A DNA stretch of 64,000 nucleotides from Caenorhabditis remanei (lineage: Eukaryota > Nematoda > Chromadorea > Rhabditida > Rhabditidae): contig NC_071331.1 of the NCBI RefSeq assembly GCF_010183535.1, positions 19,778,001 to 19,842,000 on the forward strand. The letters are read 5' to 3'. Below the pieces are notes generated by a model that did no database searches, had not been told where the DNA came from, and worked only from the letters and a program-made list of their open reading frames with translations. A program made the position numbers and the translations under genes. Positions 55,388-64,000 of the stretch are shown one piece after another (positions within the stretch are counted from its first letter, which is position 1; each line of letters begins with the position of its first letter).

Positions 55388-58300
55388 TTATATCTTCCGT
55401 CCCCCGGAACCCAAACTAATTGAATATCCAACTGTTATTGTGGACTGCCTTTTCTTCCTTCGAAATGCTGGATGAGTCAAATAGAATACCCATGGAGAGA
55501 CAACAACTTCTGCATCTGAACCCAGTGGACGGATGATGGCAAGCCAACTGGCGACACTTGGAATAGTTAGGAACACTATCTGAAAGAAACATGGAATTGA
55601 TAATAATATGAGAGTGTGGCTAAATGAACTGGGGGTGAAGGGTGAATCAAAGAGTGAGAGAAGCATTCTCAGATAATTATATGAAAAAATCAACTCATAA
55701 TTGAATTGAACAGTAATATTATTTAAGAGAAATTCCAGACGTATTAGAGGCAAAAAATTCAGAGGAGATTATTATTCTTATTGAAACAGTTAATTTTGTT
55801 GAAATCTTCAAGTTTAGAGCTCTTATTGGAAGATTGCAACTCAGTCAACGAACCTATTGAAAACAGCTAAAAGCTAAAAGCTAAGGAATTTTAGTTGAAA
55901 CAGGATTTTTTTTTCTTCAAATTTTCAGTTTTCACACTAGAGTTTTCCATACTTGTCAAATCACGGGCCGGCCCGCGGGCCGGGCCCTCTGAAAATTTCA
56001 AGGCCTGGGCCGGCCCGCAGGGCCCGCAGCAAGCTTTTTTTTTCAATATTTTGACGGGCCGGGCCGGAAGATTTTTTTAGCGGGCCCGGCCCGGCCCGTG
56101 ACAAGTATGGAGTTTTCAATAGTTGTTTTAGAAAAAAATTTAATTTTTAAAATTCACGCCAAATTGTTTTCGTGTTCTAACAAAACCCCCATGAAAACTA
56201 ATTATTTTTCCCGTGACTTCTCCCACTACCCTAGTCTGCCAAGCCACGCCCACTTTTCTAATCAATAACAATCGATCAATCGATACAATCAGTTTTCTCT
56301 TCTCTACTCGACTACTCTCTTCAAATCCTTTTCATTTATCAATTCGAGGAATTTAAAATGAAGAATTGAAAATCGATCAAGCGAGTTTTAAGGGGATGTT
56401 AATAGAGCGCACTTTCTATTATAATCTATTTTCAGTGATTGAAGATCATCAAAAACAAAAAGCTATAAAAGATACGAAAACAAATTCATGGATTAATTGG
56501 AAATGACTGGAATTCTACGTCAATTTATTTGGAACTTCTATTCGCTCATGAATAAATTAGTTTTTATTTGAAAATTCTGTTTTCTGTGTTCCGGACGTTT
56601 CGGATTCCGGACGCAACAGTTATGGGATTTGATTGGGTAATTAAGTTTTAAAAATTTGAAAGAACTAGTTAAGTTAGGGGATTTCGGAACAGAATCTAAG
56701 AAAAGCAATCAAATATTTGTTTAGCCTGAAACAGTAAATGTTTCGAAGCTGTTCATATTTTCTGGTACCGTATCCCTATCTAGTCAAAATTTTGAAAGAT
56801 AAAATAGCATGGACTCACTTGACCATTTCTAGCAAATAGAAAAAATTCACAATTTCCTAATGTTTCTATTGAAACAGAAAATTTATCTACAATCATTCTT
56901 TTCAACTGAAACTGTTATACCGTGAGGTATATAAACCTCAACGTGAAACCCTAGTCACGTGCCCGATTATCCTGGTATTCATTTCTCTATAGAAATCAGT
57001 TCTAATAAAGTTCCGAATAAGAAACACCGTCTGACTCACACTCCTGTAATACAACATAAACAGTAAAAGTTTTTTATAACATTTCAAATTAGTAAACTAG
57101 GAATCTAGAGAAACATTGTGTTTTTAACGAACGTAGGCACAAACTAATACGTTTTTAGTTAAAGTGAGAATTATCTTCGAGAACAGAAAAGAATTGATCA
57201 GTAAGTATTTCTAAAGATTATTCATTAGTTGTTGCTGAAACAGTAACAGTCGTTTGGAAATTAATATTGAAACTCTAATTGTTCGACGGTTTTTAAAGTG
57301 TACGTACTCAGTGGATCTGATTCTCACAATTTATCAAATAATTTCTCACAATTTATCAAATAATTTCTCACAATTTATCAAAATATATCCTCGAAATGAG
57401 ATAGTCGTTTCAGCTGAAACAGAAAACATCTTCTAACGAATTCTCAGGGAACGCATTCTTTCTTATAAAAAATAAACTGAAACACAATAAGCAAATCTTA
57501 GTACTTTTAAAGAAAGATTAGAAAAAATAGGTAAATTTGCATTTATAGAGACAATATTGGTAGCCGTCGAAACGAAAAAACGCGTGTTGGCTGAAACAGA
57601 AAAAGAAAACAGATAATTATGAAATAGTTTTTCTGAAACCGCAAATGTTTTGAAAAATTTTAACAATATGCTCTCTGATTGAATTTCTATTATAACATGT
57701 GAAAACTAGTAGTTGGAAATTCTGAATAACAGGAAATGGAAGAAGTTCAGTTAAAACCGTAATGTTTGCAACTTTGCATTAATCTATAATTAACATTGAT
57801 CATTTTCAACTGAAACAACACAACTATGTTGATTACTAAACATTTGTGTTGACTGAAACAGTGAATCTATTTCTAAAATTTTCCATTTTTTCCAGTTTTG
57901 AAAACTTTCAAACTTGTACTATGCTTGACTATCAGAACGGAATCTCACAAAGTTCTAGTTGCAGATTGTAAGAGATCGAAAGATTTGGAATAACAACTTA
58001 GCAATATTGATCTGGTGACAGGGTGGAAATCTAGAAATACTTACTATAGTTTCTTAATATATATTTTTTGCACATGCAAATTAATAGATCTTGAATAATA
58101 TTGACTAAAAACGGAATAATTTAAATGAATATTATGAAACAGTAAGAAAAGGTTATTACAATTTTCAAACACAGATATGAAAGTAGAATAGTAAAATCCA
58201 AACTCACCAAACAAATGCCTCTCATCAAAAACGACAAAATCATTGCAAAAGTGGTCAACGTCACAGATAACTCTGCTCGTCGACTCTTCCTACTCTTGTA

Positions 58301-59808
58301 CTGAATATGATGAGATCCCCGATTTCTTGCTTGGGCAACCAGAAATATAACCATCAGGTTGATACTTATTGTGGATCCCATCCAGAAAGCAATATTTGCA
58401 AGCAGGAATGGAGAGTTGCTGAGCTGAAAACCATAGTTTTGAGTTTGGAATAATAAGTAGAGAATTAAGAAAAGTAATTAGTTTTGGATGAAACAGTAAA
58501 AACTTTTAAATGATTAGAAGACAAAAAGGAAAAGTACTTATTAGGTGAATCAGCAATTTTTCTAGGATCTTACCCCTCCAATCTCCCCATAATAGTGAAT
58601 AAAAATTGATCCGAACTCGTATGGAGGATACAGTTGTCTACACTCTCCAGTGGCTGGAAACATGAAGAATGTATTGAAGACTGGATAGATTGAAATACAA
58701 GGCAGAGCGATACGAAGCAATTTATTAATTATCTAAAACCGTTTTGAATCCTAAGTTATTTCTTCCATCCTTATGTTCATACCCGCTTATGAGTATTCGG
58801 GAAGACCATAAAAATCAGTCTCAAGACTGACATAAAGAACGGAAATCCCATTGCCAGGTAATCCAAATAAAAGTGGGAGGCCAGTATGAAAATGAGTAGA
58901 GTCTCGTGATTGTTACTGGCACACCATGACGTCATCATTCCAGTCGCTGGGAAACGATTCGACATGTAGTCGAAGAAGAATGAGAACAGATTCTGGAAAA
59001 AAAGAATTGCTGTTGCAGGATTTTTGGAACTGGGAGTTAAAACATAGGAAGGTAGTGTTCTCTGTCGTTATCAATTAACACCCTCAAAGAAAAATGTCAC
59101 TGTTTTAGAGATTATTGTTTTCAAACTGCTCTGATTTCATATATTGTTAGAGAAGAGGAATTATAAAAATTTGATTAACATTTTGATAGGAAATTTCAAT
59201 ATTTTCCGAGCCGCTTTCCGAGCTTAAATGAGTTCAACCAACACAAAAAGCTTTACTGTTTCATTTTTTTTCATATGCAAACGGTAAGAAAACTCACTGT
59301 TCCAAGACAGAGATTAATTTCTTAACCTTCGAAAAGTTTCTAACTTTTAAAAAAAATGAATACGTTTTAAAAAACTTAACTTAGCAAAAGCAAATTTTAC
59401 TGTTTCAGTTTATTTTGATTATTATTAATTCTGGCTGCCAATATTGAGTGTTCGACAATCTTAAAATTTCTTGAAACAGTAAAGTTGAAAAAAATACTGT
59501 TTCATATCAAACTTATTTATTTTTAGTTTTATTTTTTCTGTAGTACTCTCACGATTCCTAACTTTATAAAACATAATGTAACTTACCACAATATGGGCCA
59601 TTGAAACCACTAGAAATATCTGTGAGTTGACTATAAACTCTTTTCTTCTCAAATAATGTTCCATGAATACAAAGATAGTATAACAGACAATATAAAGAGT
59701 CGGCAGCACATAAGACATTGGGAGTAATGCAAAGTATACGGGGAATGTATTGAATTTGAACTCAAAGTCCATGTACGTTTGGTTTCCGAATATTGATTTT
59801 TTGGACAT
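55388..59808 (-). CDS. Serpentine chemoreceptor, sru class (intact)
   Basis: Exons 59808-59587, 58992-58783, 58732-58574, 58423-58208 and 55579-55388 join in frame to about 332 aa. Class U landmarks in order: FPVYFALLPMSYVLPTLYIV (TM1), RFPATGMMTSWCASNNHETL, FPFFMSVLRLIFMVFPNTHK (TM3), FMFPATGECRQLYPPYEFGS, KSRRAELSVTLTTFAMILSF (TM6) and AIIRPLGSDAEVVVSPWVFY followed by LTHPAFRRKK (TM7 and tail). Start ATG at 59808; an in-frame ATG 12 codons later (MDFEF) is the only one available in the broken copy. Intron 4 is 2.6 kb and holds a hAT-like MITE (55948-56109). Part of the SRG superfamily; sensory-neuron expression expected from the family, ligand unknown. Confidence 0.87.
55948..56109. mobile_element. 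hAT-like GC-rich MITE, CATACTTGTC family (copy 3)
   Basis: Ends CATACTTGTCA and TGACAAGTATG are flanked by GAGTTTTC (55940-55947, 56110-56117). It is the shortest of the three copies. The paralogous intron at about 39970 lacks it. Confidence 0.9.
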
Positions 59809-60451
59809 TTCGCTGAAAATTGCTGAAAATTAAAAAAAAGAATTGGATAGTTCATAAGCGGAAATTATAGAAAATTAAGTACTGTTTCATGGAGAGCCTA
59901 TACAAGTTTTGCTTTGAGAGTTTCAGTTAGTTGAATGATTGAGGTTACTGTTTCAAATAGACTACTAAAGAATGTTACTCAAAACAAAGTTGATTTGTCG
60001 TAATTTGTCCTATTTAAAAAATTACAGTTTCAGTGGGTCTTCGTAATAATTATCGCATCAATGATAAGTGCTGCTCAATCCATGATGTCTATTTTAAAAT
60101 CTGGAAAAAGTACTGTTTCAGAAAACAAATATAAAAAACCAGTCGGTTAACGCAGCCTAACGGCTGCTAAACCTCCTTTTCTTCTCCACCCTTCTGGGTG
60201 TTTCAGCGCCTGCGGCGCTTCTCAAATGGTTCAGACTATCGAGGTTTCATAATTTTTCCTACTCCTGGATCGTATAAATTTTTCACTTGTTATTAGTTTT
60301 TGTAGGCTAAGCAGCCCGTTATGATAGAAACCAATTAAAGCACCTCTGCTTTACTGATAAGATTTCGACAAACTTTCTCAATGACTTATCTTTCCTGTGG
60401 AATATGAAGCGATTTTTTTCTTCACAAATATTCTTAAGGAAACATAGACAG
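59809..60451. other. Upstream region of sru gene
   Basis: No gene. Positions 59930-60140 recur at 48500-48740 and 52930-53190. At 60165-60260 a GC-richer stretch (CCTAACGGCTGCTAAACCTC; TTTCAGCGCCTGCGGCGCTT) stands out from the AT-rich surroundings and may be the end of another repeat. Confidence 0.4.
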
Positions 60452-61067
60452 CAGAGTTGAGCGGAATTCCGCCTTCCGCCACTTTTTTCATTCCGTTTTC
60501 CGCTTTCTGTCGAAATGTTTTTATTCCGCTTTCCGCCTTCCGCCTTCCGCCTTCCGCTATTTCAAGAGCTTTTCCGCCTTGCGCCTAGAGGATATCAGCT
60601 TGAAAAATTTATTCGCAGACTCCAATTTGCTGCTATTTTTGAGGTTTTTTTTGCAGCAAAGCTATCAGTTTTTGCCGAAGAAAAAAACAAAATTTTACCC
60701 AAATTTAACCATTTTAAGGGCTTTTTGCAACAAAATAAGGCCAAATCGTCTTCTTAAAAACGACATTGTATTCCGCCTTCCGCCTTTTTGCATTTTTTCA
60801 TTCCGCTTTCCGCCAAGAAATTTGTTGCTTCCGTCTTTGGCTTTCCGCCGATTTTTATTAAATTCCGCCTTCCGCCCAAAAAATTTTCATTCCGCTTTCG
60901 CCTTTCGCCTTCCGGCAAAAATGTTTCTTCCGCCATCCGCTTTCCGCTTTCCGCCGATTTTTTTAAAATTCCGCCTTCTGTTTGCCGTTTTCCGCCCAAA
61001 AAATGTTTACTCCGCTTTCCGCCGTCTGCCTTCCGCCATTTCAAAAACCGCATTCCGCTCAACTCGG
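60452..61067. mobile_element. hAT-like MITE, CAGAGTTG family (2)
   Basis: Ends CAGAGTTGAGCGG and CCGCTCAACTCGG are flanked by ATAGACAG (60444-60451, 61068-61075). The interior is TTCCGCCTTCCGCC-type repeats in both halves around an AT-rich centre. Long open frames on both strands come from these repeats. Confidence 0.9.
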
Positions 61068-61102
61068 ATAGACAGATCAATTAGAATTTGGTCCTTCACG
61101 AT

Positions 61103-61163
61103 CAGAGTTGAACGGAATGAAGTAACTGGCGGAAAGCGGAAGTCGGAATTCCGGTCAACTCTG
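61103..61163. mobile_element. hAT-like MITE, CAGAGTTG family (3), 61 bp
   Basis: Ends CAGAGTTGAACGGAA and TTCCGGTCAACTCTG are flanked by TTCACGAT / TTCAAGAT (7 of 8 matching). Only 35 bp downstream of the larger family member. Confidence 0.75.
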
Positions 61164-61171
61164 TTCAAGAT

Positions 61172-62141
61172 GCAAGAACCAATCATATCCCACTATCATC
61201 TTCTAATATTACTAACCAATCTGAAATTATTTACTTCTGATCCTCACAGACTTCATCTGTGTCAAGAAGTTTCAAGAACTTTCTCGGAATTTCGAAAGGA
61301 TGAAAATCACCTTCGGCAAGTTAGATTCCTTGCTAACAAATCAGTTGAATATTATTTAACCTTCAACATCAACATCTGACTCGTCTCGTCCACATCTGGT
61401 TGTTCATAGCAAAAACAGTTTGCAGAATAGATCTGACCCAAGATTCGTAGAACAACTTTCCAAAACCATACGAAAATGTGAAGAAATGAATTCATTTGAA
61501 GAATGGAAAAGTTCTATAACTATTTTTCCCGTGAACTCCTATTTCCCTATTTCGGAAATGAAAGCCACTGAAAGGCTTGAAAACCACGTTTTTTCACGTA
61601 GTGATCTATTTTCGAACTATTTGAACTAAAAAAATAGACGGGCATCATCCGGGGAAAATTTCCAAACGATCTGTGTAAGTTTCATTAAAAACGGTTCAGT
61701 ACAGAGGGCGCTAGAGTCGGCGACATACGGACAGACGGACAGATCTGCTGAATATTATTAGTAAAGATAAAGATTTCAGATAACATTTATCAGTTGGAGA
61801 GCAATTAAAACCAATCGAAATATGCTTTTAATATGAAGATGAGAAAGACATCCGAGATTGTGAACCGAGAAAAACTAGAATTTTTCACTTGAAAATGTTT
61901 AAGAATTATTGTATTTAGAATATTAAATGCTAATGTGACTGGTTCGAACTATTAATTGGAAACTTATTAATTTCCCGCTGAAACAGTATGTCTTTTTGGA
62001 AACTTCATTGTTTTTAGTGAAAATTTACTAACTGTGATTGTTTTTTTTAAAACTATTTTTGTAAGAATATTTTTGAAAATGTGCAGAAATATATGAAAAT
62101 TCTTATAATAGTATTAAAAACTTTTGAAAAAATTCCAATGA
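61172..62141. other. Intergenic downstream of str gene D
   Basis: No gene is recognised. Plus-strand open pieces such as SHYHLLILLTNLKLF (about 61188) and FVEQLSKTIRKCEEMNSFEE (about 61447) have no family I can name. GGCGCTAGAGTCGGCGACAT followed by a GACAGACGGACAGA run (about 61705-61745) is a repeat end of unknown type. From about 61980 the sequence resembles the downstream flank of str gene A. Confidence 0.4.
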
Positions 62142-63414
62142 TCATTTATTAGAAGAATGTCTGTCAAAAGTGTGTGCATACACCTTCACACCACTTCTAG
62201 CTGCAGATGGAGACTCTTTTCGAAACAACCAATTTCGGAATCGATCAATCATGAATATAGCAATCAACGGGTCCATAGCAGGGTACAAACAGCAAGTGAC
62301 TCCAACAATATTCCCAACTTTTCCGACTTCTATCTCGAATAACGGGAGAACGAATAGTAGTCCAACAGGCATGTATTGAGTGAAGCAGGGAAGAAGGGTC
62401 TGGAGTCCAAGTGTCCAGAATAGTTGTTTGTTGAGGGCACGTGTTCGATTGCTCATTTGGGTGGAGAAGTCATTGAGTTTTTTGTACGTTTTATAGGCAC
62501 AAATGATACAAGTGGTGAAGGAAAGTCCCTGAGAAGTTGGATTAAGTTATGAGATGCAGTCAAATTGAAAGTGCTCACAATAATATTGCAGATGAAAAGT
62601 CCTCCGAGCAAATCTGGAAGTCGAAACTGACGTTTTCCGTTTTCCCAAGTCTGTAATTATCATTATTATCACAGTTCACAAGTTTTAACATGTTTTCCTC
62701 TGAACTTACATAATACACTGGACCCACATATGCAATCTGATCGATAGTCTCCTCGTACACTTCTCTAGTCATATTTCTGAAGTAGTCTCTGGTTTCTGGA
62801 TTCGGAATATAGATAAATTGGATCGCAGTAGCCCAGGCAATGAACATAACAAGAGGAGGGATGAACCATAAGTAGAGTTTATAGCCATCGAAGTAGTAGA
62901 GTTTAGTGCTTCTGTAATCACGAAGTAACCCCTCGTGGAGTAGTTTTCACTTACCTACAAACCGCAATATATCGATAAATAAAATGAGTGGCTAGTGTTG
63001 AGATACAAAATGCAAATGAGCCGCAGTACAGTGCTGGAAGAACACATATCTTGAATTTGTAAAAAATCTTGAATTTGTAAAAAAAAAATCGAATTCACTT
63101 ATTATCACAACCCCCCATTTCACATTCTCCTTGAGTACACTATTCACATATAACAAGATACCAGACCCTTGAATGTGCAGCACCTGGAATTTGTACAGTT
63201 TTATAAATTGCTTTAACCATTTTACCGGTAATGTTAATGTTTCCACTGTGGCATAGAAAATGGAGTAGACCGAGAAACAAATCATCATGATTCGATATCT
63301 TCCAAATGAGTTCCCACCTCGAGTTTTTATCAGGTACAGTAGTAAGCTGTTAGTCAAGAGAGAAACAAAGAAACATACGTGTTGTCCGGTGGGGATATAA
63401 ATGGGTACACACAT
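62142..63414 (-). CDS. Serpentine chemoreceptor, str class (gene D)
   Basis: Six exons with the same arrangement as gene B (first exon 63414-63226, last exon ending 62142), about 337 aa. Landmarks: MCVPIYIPTGQHVCFFVSLL, NSLLLYLIKTRGGNSFGRYR, QGSGILLYVNSVLKENVKWG, YFDGYKLYLWFIPPLVMFIA, NPETRDYFRNMTREVYEETI, LNKQLFWTLGLQTLLPCFTQ, and LYPAMDPLIAIFMIDRFRNW. The second intron carries a short tandem duplication (AAATTCAAGAT) relative to B. No internal stops. Very close to B, so the duplication is recent. Confidence 0.87.
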
Positions 63415-64000
63415 TGTCTCTGGAATAGTCTAGTCAGCCGATAAGTGCAAGAGACAACTGGAGGATTAAGGGACAAAGTTGAGTTCTAAGAAAAAAGAAA
63501 GGTGTTAATATCCGCTAACAAAACATTTTGTGTGAGCTCTATTTGATGGAGAGCTGTAAGAGGAAGTGTGAAGTTCATGTGAAGGAAAAAGCCGTTAATT
63601 GGGTAATTATGTTCGAAAATTTCCTATACATAACTTGATTAAAACAAAAATACACTTTATTTCTGAAGTAATAGCAAGACTCTGAACAAGTTAAAATTCT
63701 GTGCCGACAAATAACATTTAAATACATATTATTTGAAAAAAAAGATGATTGATTTCTGAAAACAAACATCACATGTATGAAACTTGTTATCAAGTCTCCA
63801 AACTTTTCTAAAATGAAAATATTGAGTTTAGTTTGATACATTTTGTTAACAGAGTTTAGTTATCAAGGAAATAACAAAAAGTGGCATATAAATTTAATTA
63901 GTGGTAAAGGTAACCTCATAAATCCATGTTGTCGCGTAATCATGTCTAGTTCTGGTTTATATATATGAACAGGTGATTTAAGTTCGAGAAAAAATTAATG
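63415..64000. other. Upstream region of str gene D
   Basis: Collinear with 35417-36001 (upstream of gene B) to the end of the window, which stops just before where a gene C equivalent would end. Confidence 0.6.

Noticed and set aside
60515..61379. A 266-codon plus-strand frame and its antisense partner
   Set aside because: Mostly TTCCGCC repeats of a hAT-like MITE; the remainder has no recognisable protein features.
1..64000. tRNA, rRNA and other structured RNA genes
   Set aside because: I saw no tRNA A/B box pair with a foldable cloverleaf and no rRNA-like sequence; a covariance-model scan would be decisive.

Overview
This window is nuclear DNA from a nematode, almost certainly Caenorhabditis. 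It is AT-rich. Its introns are bounded by GT and the nematode acceptor TTTTCAG. It carries three nematode-specific chemoreceptor families (srh-, str- and sru-type), a Tc1-like TA-flanked element, and many palindromic MITEs. The mix of receptor clusters, duplications and transposon debris is typical of a chromosome arm. Gene models below come from my own splicing by eye; exon edges may be off by a base or two.

Left part (1-10 kb): two tandem copies of one five-exon minus-strand gene (207-3776 and 6850-9133). It encodes a short N-terminal membrane anchor followed by a Lys/Glu-rich tail. An intact srh-type receptor (4564-5973, plus) sits between the copies.

Conserved block (10.4-25 kb), all plus strand: a divergent PCNA paralogue (10423-11534), an ACAD9/VLCAD-like acyl-CoA dehydrogenase family protein that has lost the catalytic-glutamate motif (12204-19790), and an unrecognised Lys-rich, coiled-coil-like protein (20579-24945). 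Introns of the last two are full of hairpins and minisatellites. A decayed secreted/membrane protein gene follows (25702-26640).

Right part (28-64 kb): str-type receptors on the minus strand at 28041-29344, 34170-35416, 36054-37360 and 62142-63414, with a truncated copy at 29700-30656. The flanking sequence shows a two-gene unit duplicated three times. An intact sru-type receptor lies at 55388-59808. A rearranged, broken sru copy is spread over 39768-50590, and its long intron has been invaded by a multi-exon Mutator-like (MULE) transposase gene (40657-43906) and by a 1.4 kb foldback element (44892-46336). At least seven hAT-like MITEs have 8-bp target duplications readable directly in the sequence; others have TA, TTAA or 9-bp duplications.

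The most unusual signals are: the second-PCNA-type gene with Glu at the position of the ubiquitin/SUMO-acceptor Lys164; the pseudoenzyme-like ACAD9 relative; a short motif, TGAAACAGTAA, repeated about fifty times in the receptor and duplicated regions but not seen in the conserved-gene block; an intronic minisatellite whose core matches an exon of the neighbouring gene; and the MULE transposase gene with a readable DDE triad.
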